The notes: generated from the letters alone by a model not told the origin. Counted from the stretch's first letter, positions 36,054-45,223 are shown. The stretch is 64,000 nucleotides of DNA from Anaerolineales bacterium (GCA_016928525.1 JAFGKO010000241.1:4061-68060), one strand, 5' to 3'. A program made the numbers and translations.

Positions 36054-37337
36054 ATGAACATTCAGAAATCAGTCGAACTTTTCCAACAGGCCCAAACCCT
36101 CTTCCCAGGCGGCGTGGACTCGCCCGTGCGCGCCTTTAAAGCCGTGGGCGGGCAGCCGCTCTTCATCGAACGCGGCGAAGGTCCTTATCTCTATGACGTG
36201 GATGGCAACCGTTACATCGACTACGTGCTTTCCTGGGGACCGCTCATCACCGGCCATGCGCACCCGAAGGTGGTCGAGGCTGTCCAGCAAGCCGCCCTGA
36301 AAGGGACCTCCTACGGCGCGCCCAGCCCGCTCGAAATCGAACTGGCCCGGCGAGTGATAGACTTCATGCCCAATATCGAGATGCTCCGTTTCGTCAACTC
36401 GGGCACCGAAGCAACCATGTCTGCGTTACGCCTGGCGCGGGCTTACACCAATCGGGATAAGATCATCAAGTTCGAAGGCTGCTACCACGGTCACGCCGAC
36501 ATGCTGCTGGTACAGGCTGGTTCGGGTGTGGCTACGCTCGGCCTGCCCGATTCGCCTGGCGTGCCTGCCGCCACCGCTGCGGATACACTTGTTGCCATCT
36601 TTAACGATCTCGATTCGGTCGAAGCGCTCTTCAAGCAGTATCCCGGCCAGATTGCAGCCATCATTGTCGAGCCGGTGGCTGGCAACATGGGTGTTGTCCC
36701 ACCTGTGGATGGTTTCTTGCAAGGACTGCGTGACATCACAAGCCGTGAAGGCGCCGTGCTCATTTTTGATGAAGTCATGACCGGCTTCCGTGTCCATCTC
36801 AACGGGGCACAGGCACTCTACAATGTCGTCCCCGATTTGACCACACTTGGCAAGGTTATCGGCGGCGGGTTGCCCGTTGGGGCCTATGGCGGCAAGCGCG
36901 AGATCATGGAACTGGTTGCGCCGGTCGGCCCGATGTACCAGGCTGGGACGCTCTCTGGTAACCCGCTGGCCATGTCCGCGGGCATTGCGACACTGGACTT
37001 GTTGAAAACGCCCGGGACGTGGGAGCGGCTCGAGAAAGCCTCCGCAGACCTGATGTCCGGGATCGGTGCGGCGGCCAAGTCCGCAGGAGTCCCCATCCAG
37101 CAGACCAGAGTCGGCACGATGTTCACCAATTTCTTCAGCGAAGTCCCGCCAGTGGATTGGAGTACAGTCAAGGTGGCGGATAAAAAGCTTTACGGCCAGT
37201 TCTTCCGGATTATGCTGGAGAACGGCGTCTATCTGGCGCCGTCGGCGTTTGAGGCCGGGTTCATGTCCACTGCTCACACGGATGCGGACATTGAAGCCAC
37301 GGTAGCTGCTGCGGATAAGGCATTCAGGTCATGGTAA
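36054..37337 (+). CDS. hemL: Glutamate-1-semialdehyde 2,1-aminomutase
   Basis: A 427-residue PLP enzyme converting glutamate-1-semialdehyde to 5-aminolevulinate. Marks are [18 protein letters not shown] near the start, [18 protein letters not shown], the PLP Asp in [11 protein letters not shown], and the PLP-lysine segment [26 protein letters not shown] site precedes the ATG. It closes the operon opened by hemA, and a terminator follows. Confidence 0.95.
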   Translation: MNIQKSVELFQQAQTLFPGGVDSPVRAFKAVGGQPLFIERGEGPYLYDVDGNRYIDYVLSWGPLITGHAHPKVVEAVQQAALKGTSYGAPSPLEIELARRVIDFMPNIEMLRFVNSGTEATMSALRLARAYTNRDKIIKFEGCYHGHADMLLVQAGSGVATLGLPDSPGVPAATAADTLVAIFNDLDSVEALFKQYPGQIAAIIVEPVAGNMGVVPPVDGFLQGLRDITSREGAVLIFDEVMTGFRVHLNGAQALYNVVPDLTTLGKVIGGGLPVGAYGGKREIMELVAPVGPMYQAGTLSGNPLAMSAGIATLDLLKTPGTWERLEKASADLMSGIGAAAKSAGVPIQQTRVGTMFTNFFSEVPPVDWSTVKVADKKLYGQFFRIMLENGVYLAPSAFEAGFMSTAHTDADIEATVAAADKAFRSW

Positions 37338-37466
37338 CCGAAGAAAAGGCGGCGAATGCTGTCCTAATGCGGTATCGCGCCGGTTTGGTGCTGGTCTGGC
37401 CCGGTTTTTTGACATGGCCAGAGAGCCGCTTCACAATGTTTTAATAATCTTCTAACAAAAAAGGTA

Positions 37467-37544
37467 TTGCCTTTCCCGCTGAAATATAGTATATTCTAGC
37501 TGGCAGACGCTAGGGTGCCCCCCTCACCCTGGCGTTTGCCTTTT
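37467..37544 (+). promoter_or_regulatory. Promoter directly followed by a terminator hairpin
   Basis: TTGCCT (37467-37472), a 17-nt spacer and TATATT (37490-37495). The predicted start (about 37502) coincides with the first base of a 16-bp hairpin, GGCAGACGCTAGGGTG (37502-37517) with CACCCTGGCGTTTGCC (37525-37540), followed by TTTT. The hairpin can end the hemL transcript; together with the promoter it could also yield a transcript of about 45 nt. Confidence 0.5.
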
Positions 37545-37556
37545 AATACAAAAATA

Positions 37557-37655
37557 AGACCTGACAGGTTTTGCCCGTATACTTCGATGTGGGGTGTTCC
37601 CACACACTGTACCGAACAGCATTCGGTACAGTGTTTTTAAAAACCTGTCAGGTCT
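37557..37655. terminator. Nested hairpins between convergent genes
   Basis: An outer 16-bp perfect stem, AGACCTGACAGGTTTT (37557-37572) with AAAACCTGTCAGGTCT (37640-37655), encloses a second 13-bp perfect stem, ACACTGTACCGAA (37604-37616) with TTCGGTACAGTGT (37622-37634). It likely acts as a bidirectional terminator; related CCTGACAGG phrases occur near 52349 and 56327. Confidence 0.65.
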
Positions 37656-37660
37656 ATCAG

Positions 37661-38920
37661 TTAACTTGCTATTTTCTTCAGCGCTTCGCCAAAGCGTGCA
37701 ACCTCATCCAACGTGTTGTAATGTGCTGCGCCGACTCGCACCATCCCGCCGCTGGCTTCTATGCCCAACCTTTCGGTGACGGCAAGGGCGTAGTAATTTC
37801 CGTCCCAGACATAAAAACCTTCTTTCCCTAGCGCTTCTGCCATTTCGCGCGGATGTTTGCCCTCCAATGTGAATGAAACAGTCGGGACGCGTTCGTCCAG
37901 GCGCTTCATATCGGTCAGGCCGTGGATATGTGTACCGGGCACGGCCTCAACGGCCTCGATCAATGCACGACTGAGCTCAAATTCATACGCGCGGATGGCT
38001 ATCATAGCTGCTTTTAGATTCAGCCGCTTGCCGGTAAATCCTTCTTCTGAAAGACTTTGTTTTTGCGCCTCGGCAAACTGTCCTGCCAGCCATTCGAAAT
38101 ATTCCAGCGCGCCTAACACCCCAGCGATGCCTTCGTGATTTTGCGTACCTGTCATCCACTTGCCGGGGGGATTGTCCGGCGCAGGACGGACTTTGTAAGC
38201 TTTCAGATCTTCTAGCAATTCCAATTTTCCATACAGTGCGCCAACGTGGGGGCCAAAGAATTTGTAAGCGCTGCAAACCAGAAAATCGCAACCAACAGCC
38301 TGAACGTCGATCGGGCCGTGGGGGGCATACTGTACTGCATCGATGTAGACCAACGCCCCGGCTTCTTTTGCCATTTTGGTGAGTTTGCGCACCGGGTTGA
38401 TTGTCCCGGTGGCATTGGATGCGTAACCAAAAGCCACGATCTTGGGCTTGCGTTCCAGGGCCTTTTCGAAGTCATCCAGCTTCAGGGTGCAATCTTCCAC
38501 ATCGAAATCCACCCAAGTCACTTTACAACCACGGTCTTCGGCCACCAGCAGCCAGGGCGAGATATTGGCATCGTGATCGAGACGGGTGACCACGATCTCG
38601 TCACCAGGATTCAGCCTCCGCGCAAGGGAGCGGGAGATGTGCAAGGTAAGAGTGGTCATGTTTGCGCCGAACACGATCTCGTCCGGGGAAGAGGCGTTCA
38701 AGAAGTCTGCCATGGCAGCATGCGCCTTGTGCAGGAGCGCATCCGATTGCTGGCTGGTAGCGAACGCGCCTTCATGGTTGGCGTTACACTCCAGCAGGTA
38801 GCGGTTGATACGCTCCAGGCTATGTTTGGCGATCTGCGTCCCGCCAGGATTGTCGAAAAACACGGCGGGGCGATCCAGCGAGGGGAATTGTTGCCGGATA
38901 ATGGATAGGTCGAGAGACAT
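37661..38920 (-). CDS. Cysteine-desulfurase-like class V aminotransferase
   Basis: A 419-residue PLP enzyme from the ATG at 38920, which follows AGGAG. It opens IIRQQFPSLDRPAVFFDNPGG, and has ATGTINPVRKL, the PLP Asp region YIDAVQYAPHG, and the lysine segment CSAYKFFGPHVGALYG. This matches the cysteine-desulfurase-like (VC1184-type) subfamily; members lack a confirmed role in Fe-S assembly, and no suf or isc partner is nearby. A C-S lyase or a desulfurase are both possible. It diverges from the usp gene with a 76-bp gap. Confidence 0.82.
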   Translation of the reverse strand: MSLDLSIIRQQFPSLDRPAVFFDNPGGTQIAKHSLERINRYLLECNANHEGAFATSQQSDALLHKAHAAMADFLNASSPDEIVFGANMTTLTLHISRSLARRLNPGDEIVVTRLDHDANISPWLLVAEDRGCKVTWVDFDVEDCTLKLDDFEKALERKPKIVAFGYASNATGTINPVRKLTKMAKEAGALVYIDAVQYAPHGPIDVQAVGCDFLVCSAYKFFGPHVGALYGKLELLEDLKAYKVRPAPDNPPGKWMTGTQNHEGIAGVLGALEYFEWLAGQFAEAQKQSLSEEGFTGKRLNLKAAMIAIRAYEFELSRALIEAVEAVPGTHIHGLTDMKRLDERVPTVSFTLEGKHPREMAEALGKEGFYVWDGNYYALAVTERLGIEASGGMVRVGAAHYNTLDEVARFGEALKKIAS

Positions 38921-38996
38921 ATTGGCTCCTGGTGAGGTTGCTATCGAAGTGTGATTTTTGTATACTTGAATTGTAACCGAGATAAGGAGGTGCCAA

Positions 38997-39419
38997 ATGT
39001 TCAATCATATTTTGCTTGGTGTTGACGGTTCGGAACATGCCCTGCACGCGGCTAAAACAGTCGGTGATATGGTGCGAAATATGAAATTCAAATCCCTCCG
39101 CATTGTGGTTGCTTTTGAAGCAGTTCCTTCCTACTTGGGAGAACCCAACATGCAAGCCGCAATTACCAGCCGCATGAAAGAAGCGGAGACGATTTTACAG
39201 AAAGCATTGGAGGCTGTGGGCGAAGTCCCAGGTGAGGTGCACAATGATCTGCTGGAAGGCTCCCCTGCCGAGGCGATCCTGGACGTGGCGAACACACGCA
39301 AGAGCGATCTGATCGTGATGGGTTCGCGTGGCCTGGGGCGGCTGACAGGGGCGCTTTTGGGAAGCCAGAGTCAAAAAGTAGTACAGTACGCGCCTTGTCC
39401 GGTTTTGATTGTTCGTTAA
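38997..39419 (+). CDS. Universal stress protein (UspA family)
   Basis: A 140-residue single-domain Usp. It begins ILLGVDGSEHALHAAKTV and ends with the ATP-binding type motif GSRGLGRLTGALLGSQSQKV, so it probably binds ATP. AAGGAGGTG upstream is the strongest ribosome site in the region. Its stop overlaps that of mobA tail to tail by 4 nt. Confidence 0.9.
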   Translation: MFNHILLGVDGSEHALHAAKTVGDMVRNMKFKSLRIVVAFEAVPSYLGEPNMQAAITSRMKEAETILQKALEAVGEVPGEVHNDLLEGSPAEAILDVANTRKSDLIVMGSRGLGRLTGALLGSQSQKVVQYAPCPVLIVR

Positions 39420-40027
39420 CGCGTTATCCCGTTTTCCCGTTTGGCCACTTTTTCGGCCTCAGCAAATTCTTCGGGCGTGTTGAGATTCCAAAAAGCTAAA
39501 CCTGAAGGGTCGTAGAGTTTGATTTTGTCGGGCTGGAGGATGTGCACCTTCACCTGCGGAAACCACGAGATCAGCCGCCATTGGTCGGCATTAATGGCAG
39601 ATTCGATGGCTGGCAGACAGGTCTTGCGGCGGTAGACAGCGTGTAGTGGTTCCAGGCCATCGCCAGAATCCGGGATGATGACATCCGCACCTTCCCGGAC
39701 TAGCAGCCTGTTTGCTGCTTCGATCAGCGCCGCGCTGGCGAAGGGCATATCACAGGCTATGACAGCCACCACCTCGTATGCTGCAGAGGACAATGCAGTG
39801 TAGAGTCCGCCCAATGCGCCGCGGCCAGGCTTGAGGTCCGGAAAGAGCGGTAGGTCCAGAAAACGGTAATCCTCCGGGCGGTTGGTTGTCACGATGAGTT
39901 CGTCTGCAATAGGAGCAAGACGGTCCACTACCCGCTGGATGAGCGGGCGACCGAGAAAGGGCATCAGTGCCTTGTCCTGCCCCATACGACGGGATTCTCC
40001 GCCTGCCTGCACACAAATCGTCAACAT
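39416..40027 (-). CDS. mobA: Molybdenum cofactor guanylyltransferase
   Basis: A 203-residue protein with the nucleotidyltransferase start VQAGGESRRMGQDKALMPFLG, the DMPF motif in IACDMPFASAALIEAANRLL, and ELIVTTN. It attaches GMP to molybdopterin-Mo to form the MGD cofactor. The ATG at 40027 has a TATAAT 6 nt upstream and no ribosome site. It is divergent from the AmrS-type gene with only 20 bp between start codons. Confidence 0.85.
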   Translation of the reverse strand: MLTICVQAGGESRRMGQDKALMPFLGRPLIQRVVDRLAPIADELIVTTNRPEDYRFLDLPLFPDLKPGRGALGGLYTALSSAAYEVVAVIACDMPFASAALIEAANRLLVREGADVIIPDSGDGLEPLHAVYRRKTCLPAIESAINADQWRLISWFPQVKVHILQPDKIKLYDPSGLAFWNLNTPEEFAEAEKVAKRENGITR

Positions 40028-40047
40028 AGGTGTATTATAAGAGTAAT
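40028..40047. promoter_or_regulatory. Overlapping divergent -10 boxes for mobA and amrS
   Basis: On the minus strand TATAAT lies 6 nt before the mobA ATG; on the plus strand TATAAG (40036-40041) lies 6 nt before the ATG at 40048. The two boxes overlap, so the genes may compete for polymerase, and both messages would be leaderless. Confidence 0.5.
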
Positions 40048-41157
40048 ATGACAACAATAGCCAATATTTTGGATGAACTGACGCAAGACGGGGAACTGTA
40101 CGAAACCCTGGAGGGCGGCTCCGTGCGTTGCTACGCTTGCGGGCATCGCTGCCTGATCCGCGAGGGCAAACGCGGGATTTGTCAGGTACGATTTAACGAA
40201 GGTGGAAAATTACGCGTGCCCTGGGGCTATGTGGCTGCGCTGCAATCGGACCCAATCGAGAAAAAACCGTTCTTTCACATGCTGCCTGGCGCAAACGCGC
40301 TGACCTTCGGGATGTTGGGCTGCGATTTCCATTGCGGCTATTGCCAGAACTGGCAGACTTCGCAAGCCATGCGCGATCCGAATTCGGATGGCTCATTAAA
40401 TTATGTGCGGCGTATCACTCCGGAGCGAATGGTGCAAGCTGCCCATGATACAAATGCTTCGATTGTAGTTTCTTCTTACAATGAACCACTCATCACCAGT
40501 GAGTGGGCAGTGGCGATCTTCAAGGAAGCCAAAGCCGCTGGGTTGCTGTGCGCTTACGTCTCGAACGGCAACAATACGCCCGAAGTAATGGAATACCTTC
40601 TTCCATATATCAGCGCCTACAAAGTCGATTTAAAGTGCATGCAGGACAAGAACTATCGCAAGTTGGGCGGCGTGTTGCAAAACACGCTGGATGGCATTAA
40701 ACGGGCCCATGATATGGGCTTGTGGGTGGAAGTGGTTACGCTGGTCGTACCCGGTTTCAACGACTCCAATGAAGAGTTGTGGGATGCGGCGCGTTTCCTG
40801 GCTGGAGTTTCAAAAGATATCCCCTGGCATGTGACCGCTTTCCACAAAGATTACAAGATGACCGAACCGGACAATACTCCGGCACAGACCCTGCTGCGCG
40901 CCTCGGAAGTCGGACGGGAAGCCGGCCTCCGTTATGTCTATGCTGGCAACATCCCTGGCCGGGTGGGCGAATATGAAAGCACCTTTTGCCCAAACTGTAA
41001 CCAGATCGTTGTGCGTCGAACAGGATATACGATCACAGAATACCGACTTACAGAAGATGGCAAATGTCCAAACTGCAGGGCGACAGTGGCAGGCCTTTGG
41101 CCGGATAAACCCAGCGAGGTCAAACTCAATGACTGGGGATTACCAAGGCTGATATAA
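40048..41157 (+). CDS. amrS: AmmeMemoRadiSam-type radical SAM enzyme
   Basis: A 369-residue radical SAM protein. The N-terminus has CYACGHRCLIREGKRGICQVR (metal-binding Cys and His), then LTFGMLGCDFHCGYCQNWQ with the CxxxCxxC cluster motif. A C-terminal zinc-ribbon-like tail has CPNC twice (near 309 and 350). It fits the AmrS family that occurs with AMMECR1 and Memo proteins, neither of which is in the window. The biological reaction is unknown. The gene has a -10 box directly before the ATG. Confidence 0.88.
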   Translation: MTTIANILDELTQDGELYETLEGGSVRCYACGHRCLIREGKRGICQVRFNEGGKLRVPWGYVAALQSDPIEKKPFFHMLPGANALTFGMLGCDFHCGYCQNWQTSQAMRDPNSDGSLNYVRRITPERMVQAAHDTNASIVVSSYNEPLITSEWAVAIFKEAKAAGLLCAYVSNGNNTPEVMEYLLPYISAYKVDLKCMQDKNYRKLGGVLQNTLDGIKRAHDMGLWVEVVTLVVPGFNDSNEELWDAARFLAGVSKDIPWHVTAFHKDYKMTEPDNTPAQTLLRASEVGREAGLRYVYAGNIPGRVGEYESTFCPNCNQIVVRRTGYTITEYRLTEDGKCPNCRATVAGLWPDKPSEVKLNDWGLPRLI

Positions 41158-41333
41158 TTCAGCCGAAAATTTGGTTGTTTGGGAATACCCTTCCTCAGGA
41201 TGTTGAGAATTTCCTATTTTGCTGTATAATCGGTATACCAATTTTCAAGGAGGTGATGCTCTGCATCCGACACAAAAAAACTAATCCCAATGTCACTATT
41301 CGTATCCAACTTTCAATTCTCGGAGGAGAAACT

Positions 41334-43100
41334 GTGAAACGCCAACTAACTATTTTGTTCTCGCTGGTCATTTTGTCCAGCCTGGTCCTGACAGCTTGTG
41401 GCGGCGCACCGACCGAAGCGCCCGCTGAACCTGCTGCTCCCGCTGAGCCCGCTGCTCCTGCTGAGCCCGCCGCGACCGAAGCCCCTGCCGCGACCGAAGC
41501 TCCCACTGAACCCCCACCCCCACCCAAAGTTCCGGTTGCCACTTATGATGGTACCAATCTGGTTGCAGAGGACTGCGATTACGGTGGTTTCTTCAAATCC
41601 ATCGAAGCCACCGACCAGTACACTGTGACCTTCAACCTGTGCAAAACAGATGCTGCTTTCCTGTCCAAGATCGCCTTCAGCCCCTTCGCCATTTATCCAA
41701 AAGAATGGATCGAAGCGACCTCTGGAGATGAGTTCCGTACTACCGAAGGTGTGGAAAAACCGATCGGTACCGGTCCCTACATGGTCAGCGCATGGAACCG
41801 CGGCGAGAACGTTACTTTCGTCAAGAACCCCGATTATTGGGGCGAGACGCCTCTAGCGGTCGACACACTGGTCTTCCGTTGGTCGACCGAGTCCGCTGCG
41901 CGCTTGCTTGAACTGCAGTCCGGCACGATCGATGGTTTTGACAATGTCGGCCCGGACGACTTTGCCGTTGTCGAAGGTGATGCCAACCTGCAATTGGCCC
42001 TGCGCCCGGCGTTGAACATCTTCTACGTCGGCATGACCAACACCTTCCCGCCCTTCGATGATGTTCGTGTTCGCCAGGCTATTGCCATGGGCATCGACCG
42101 CCAGCGCATTGTAGATACTTTCTACCCGGTTGGCTCCGAAGTTGCCTCGCACTTCACCCCTTGCTCCATCCCCAACGCCTGCGTTGGTGAGGCCTGGTAC
42201 GACTTCGACGTCGAGGCCGCTAAAGCTTTGTTAGCCGAGGCTGGTTACCCGGATGGTTTCGAGACCAGCCTGTATTACCGCGATGTTGTGCGCGGTTACC
42301 TGCCGCAAGTTCCCAATGTGGCTCAGGATATTCAGGCCCAATTGCTGGAGAACCTGAACATTAATGCCGAGATCGTTGTGATGGAATCAGGCGCTTTCAT
42401 CGAAGAATCCGCCGCTGGTCGCTTGAACGGCTTCCACCTGCTGGGTTGGGGCGCGGACTACCCGCACGTCACCAACTTCCTGGACTACCACTTCGGTAAA
42501 GATACCCAGCAGTTTGGCGCAATTGATCCGTCGATCTACGAACCCCTGATCGCTGGCGCTCAGATTGGTATCCCGGAAGAAGCTGAGGAATACTATACTG
42601 CTGCCAATACTGCCATCAAAGAACTCGTCCCGATGATACCGATTGCTCATGGCGGTTCTGCTGTCGCTTACCGCGTTGATGTAGAAAACCCGCAGGCCAG
42701 TCCGCTGACCAGTGAGGTCTTCGCCTACTCTAAGCCTGGCGACCGCGATGTCTTTGTCTGGATGCAGAACGCTGAACCAAACACCCTGTTCTGCGCCGAT
42801 GAGACCGACGGCGAAGGTCTGCGTGCTTGCGAGCAGATCATGGAAGGTCTGTATGTCTATGAAGTCAATGGCACAGATGCCGAACCCGCGCTGGCTGAAT
42901 CCTGTGAACCGAACGAAGATTCGACCGTCTGGGTCTGCACCCTGCGTCAGGGCGTCAAGTTCCATGACGGCAGTGACCTCGACTCATCGGATGTTGTGGC
43001 AACCTTTGATATGGGTCTGAACCCCGGTTCCCCCAACCACAAAGGCAACACCAACTTGTGGGAATACTATGACTATCTGTGGGGTTTGATGTGGAAGTAG
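41334..43100 (+). CDS. Circularly permuted oligopeptide ABC-transporter binding lipoprotein
   Basis: A 588-residue lipoprotein from the GTG at 41334 (GGAGGAGAA upstream). Signal peptide ends LVLTACGG with lipid-anchor Cys22; an Ala/Pro/Glu linker follows to about 60. The family-5 binding-protein fold appears out of order. The chain starts in the middle of lobe I (IEATDQYTVTFNLC, then PIGTGPYMVSAW, NPDYWGE) and runs through lobe II (IGIPEEAEEYY...HGGSAVAYRVDV). From about 470 to the end it carries what is normally the N-terminal segment (AEPNTL, EQIMEGLYVYE, PALAESCEPN, LRQGVKFHDGSDLDSSDV). Compared with E. coli DppA, the cut lies just before the ISEVKKVDDNTV strand. All parts are present once, so it may fold and bind peptides normally. 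Two permease genes follow. Confidence 0.85.
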   Translation: MKRQLTILFSLVILSSLVLTACGGAPTEAPAEPAAPAEPAAPAEPAATEAPAATEAPTEPPPPPKVPVATYDGTNLVAEDCDYGGFFKSIEATDQYTVTFNLCKTDAAFLSKIAFSPFAIYPKEWIEATSGDEFRTTEGVEKPIGTGPYMVSAWNRGENVTFVKNPDYWGETPLAVDTLVFRWSTESAARLLELQSGTIDGFDNVGPDDFAVVEGDANLQLALRPALNIFYVGMTNTFPPFDDVRVRQAIAMGIDRQRIVDTFYPVGSEVASHFTPCSIPNACVGEAWYDFDVEAAKALLAEAGYPDGFETSLYYRDVVRGYLPQVPNVAQDIQAQLLENLNINAEIVVMESGAFIEESAAGRLNGFHLLGWGADYPHVTNFLDYHFGKDTQQFGAIDPSIYEPLIAGAQIGIPEEAEEYYTAANTAIKELVPMIPIAHGGSAVAYRVDVENPQASPLTSEVFAYSKPGDRDVFVWMQNAEPNTLFCADETDGEGLRACEQIMEGLYVYEVNGTDAEPALAESCEPNEDSTVWVCTLRQGVKFHDGSDLDSSDVVATFDMGLNPGSPNHKGNTNLWEYYDYLWGLMWK

Positions 43101-43129
43101 GCGTAGTAAGTTGTTAGACTAAGCAACTA

Positions 43130-43161
43130 GATACGGGATGGCATTGACGCCATCCCGTATC
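43130..43161 (+). other. Intercistronic hairpin between binding protein and permease genes
   Basis: A perfect 13-bp stem, GATACGGGATGGC (43130-43142) with GCCATCCCGTATC (43149-43161), loop ATTGAC, no T-run. It probably stabilises the upstream message or partially terminates it, a common way to raise the binding protein over its permeases. Confidence 0.65.
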
Positions 43162-43185
43162 ATCAAAGGAAACAGCGAACATACT

Positions 43186-44265
43186 ATGTTTCAATACATT
43201 ATTCGTCGCATCTTTTTATCCATTCCGGTCTTATTTGGCATTTTGTTGGTCACATTTGCATTGGCGCGTTTGATCCCTGGCGATCCTTGTAGAGCTATTC
43301 TGGGTGAGAAGGCCACAGATGCAGTTTGTGACCGATTTATTCAGGAAAAAGGGTTGGATAAACCCATCCCTGTGCAGTTCGGGATTTATATGGGCGAGAT
43401 GATTCGCGGTGACTTTGGCGAATCCATTCGCTACAACTTGCCGGTCACCCGTTTGCTGCTTGAGCGGCTCCCTACCACGGTTGAACTCAGTTTTTCTGCT
43501 TTATTGGTCAGCTTGATTATCGGGATTCCTCTCGGAGTTATCTCCGCAGTCAAGCACAATTCATGGGTTGACGTGTTCACCATGATTTGGGCCAATACCG
43601 GTGTATCAATGCCCGTTTTCTGGCTCGGGCTCATGCTGGCCTATGTGTTTTCCTTGCTGCTGAAAGATACACCCTTCTGGCTGCCTCCTTCTGGTCGTGT
43701 CAGCCCGGGGGTTCCGAATGATCCATTCTTTGATGTCTGGGGGCTTACACTGGTAGAAGGCAGCTCTATGCTCTCTTTTTTACAATTCCTTAGTCGCATG
43801 AATGTCCTCAACGCCCTGTTGAGTGCTAACTGGGAATTGTTGCGCGATTCAATCAAACACCTGATCTTGCCAGCGCTAGCGCTTGGGACGATCCCAATGG
43901 CGCTCTTTGCCCGCATGGCACGCTCCAGTATGCTGGAAGTGCTTGGACAGGATTACATCCGTACTGCGCGAGCGAAAGGGTTGACACGGCAAAAAGTGAT
44001 CCTCAAACATGCTTTCCGCAACTCGCTCTTGCCTCTTGTAACGGTCATTGGCCTTTCCTTGGGCAGCCTCCTCGGCGGTGCGGTGCTGACAGAGACCATT
44101 TTTGGTTTATCCGGTCTTGGGCGTACACTTTATGACGCCATCACCGCGCGTGATTATGGCGTCGTGCAGACGTTCACGGTTGTCATCGCGGTGTTCTTTG
44201 TGGCTTTGAACCTGTTGGTCGATCTTTCTTACGCTTATCTCGATCCCCGCATACGGTTGGAGTAA
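43186..44265 (+). CDS. dppB: Oligopeptide ABC transporter permease 1 (DppB/OppB type)
   Basis: A 359-residue inner-membrane protein from the ATG at 43186 (FQYIIRRIFLSIPVLFGILL is the normal family start). It has six predicted membrane helices and the permease EAA loop near YIRTARAKGLTRQKVILKHAFRNSLLPLV, the ATPase docking site. The large loop between helices (about 165-235) is typical for DppB. It pairs with the next gene to form the transport channel. Confidence 0.92.
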   Translation: MFQYIIRRIFLSIPVLFGILLVTFALARLIPGDPCRAILGEKATDAVCDRFIQEKGLDKPIPVQFGIYMGEMIRGDFGESIRYNLPVTRLLLERLPTTVELSFSALLVSLIIGIPLGVISAVKHNSWVDVFTMIWANTGVSMPVFWLGLMLAYVFSLLLKDTPFWLPPSGRVSPGVPNDPFFDVWGLTLVEGSSMLSFLQFLSRMNVLNALLSANWELLRDSIKHLILPALALGTIPMALFARMARSSMLEVLGQDYIRTARAKGLTRQKVILKHAFRNSLLPLVTVIGLSLGSLLGGAVLTETIFGLSGLGRTLYDAITARDYGVVQTFTVVIAVFFVALNLLVDLSYAYLDPRIRLE

Positions 44266-44272
44266 TAATTCC

Positions 44273-45223
44273 ATGACACAGACAGACACCGATGTTGCAA
44301 CTTTAGATGCGGAAGGTCTCTCGCTTAAATCCGTCAGCCTTTGGCAGATCACATGGCGACGGTTGTTCAAGCGAAAATCGGCTCTTGTTGGCCTGGTTAT
44401 TCTGGGTATCTTGGTCCTTATCGCGCTGACTGCGCAGTGGATAGCGCCTTATAATCCAACTCAGGTGTTACTGGGTGTTGAAGATGTTAAGTCGCGCCAG
44501 GCCCCTTGCATCCACCTCCTGGGTTGCCCTACTGACCAGCCCCAGCACCTGGCAGGGATCGACGGCAATGTTCGTGACCAGTTCAGCCGCCTGCTTTACG
44601 GCGCGCGCTTAAGCCTGATGGTCGGTTTCTCGACCGTCACCTTTGCGATTATCATCGGTACGATTCTGGGCGCGATGAGCGGTTACTTCGGCGGCTGGGT
44701 GGACAACGTCATCATGCGTACCATGGACGTGTTGCTGGCATTCCCTTCCCTGCTTCTTGCTATTGCAATCGTGACCGTACTGGGTCCTGGACTGATCAAC
44801 GCTTTGCTGGCCATCGGTATTGTTTCGATCCCGGCCTATGCGCGCGTAGTGCGTGCCAGCGTGCTCTCAGTTCGTGAAATGGACTATGTGTCTGCCACCC
44901 GCGCGTTGGGCGGCAATTCGTTTCAGATATTATTTCTGCGCATCATGCCCAACGCATTGACCCCGTTGATCGTGCAAGGCACGCTCGGTATCGCCACCGC
45001 CATTCTGGATGCCGCGGCCCTATCCTTCCTGGGGCTTGGTGCCCAACCTCCCACACCAGAATGGGGTTCCATGTTGGGTTCGGAACGCAACCAGGTCTTC
45101 ACAGCGCCGCATTTGGTTTTCTATCCCGGCCTGGCAATTATGTTGACCGTATTGGCCTTCAACCTGCTGGGCGATGGCCTGCGCGATGCCCTGGATCCTC
45201 GCTTAGCGCATATGAACAACTAA
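44273..45223 (+). CDS. dppC: Oligopeptide ABC transporter permease 2 (DppC/OppC type)
   Basis: A 316-residue protein with an N-terminal OppC-type segment (WRRLFKRKSALVGLVILG), five or six membrane helices and the EAA loop MDYVSATRALGGNSFQILFLRIMPN. An external loop has two Cys (APCIHLLGCP). It begins 7 bp after dppB. A strong terminator follows. Confidence 0.92.
   Translation: MTQTDTDVATLDAEGLSLKSVSLWQITWRRLFKRKSALVGLVILGILVLIALTAQWIAPYNPTQVLLGVEDVKSRQAPCIHLLGCPTDQPQHLAGIDGNVRDQFSRLLYGARLSLMVGFSTVTFAIIIGTILGAMSGYFGGWVDNVIMRTMDVLLAFPSLLLAIAIVTVLGPGLINALLAIGIVSIPAYARVVRASVLSVREMDYVSATRALGGNSFQILFLRIMPNALTPLIVQGTLGIATAILDAAALSFLGLGAQPPTPEWGSMLGSERNQVFTAPHLVFYPGLAIMLTVLAFNLLGDGLRDALDPRLAHMNN

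Noticed and set aside
36426..37277. A 283-codon minus-strand frame
   Set aside because: Antisense shadow of hemL.
41175..41333. A 53-residue extension of the peptide-binding protein that might hold the missing N-terminal segment
   Set aside because: It contains no binding-protein motif and precedes a perfect lipoprotein signal peptide and a GGAGGAG site, so it does not undo the permutation.
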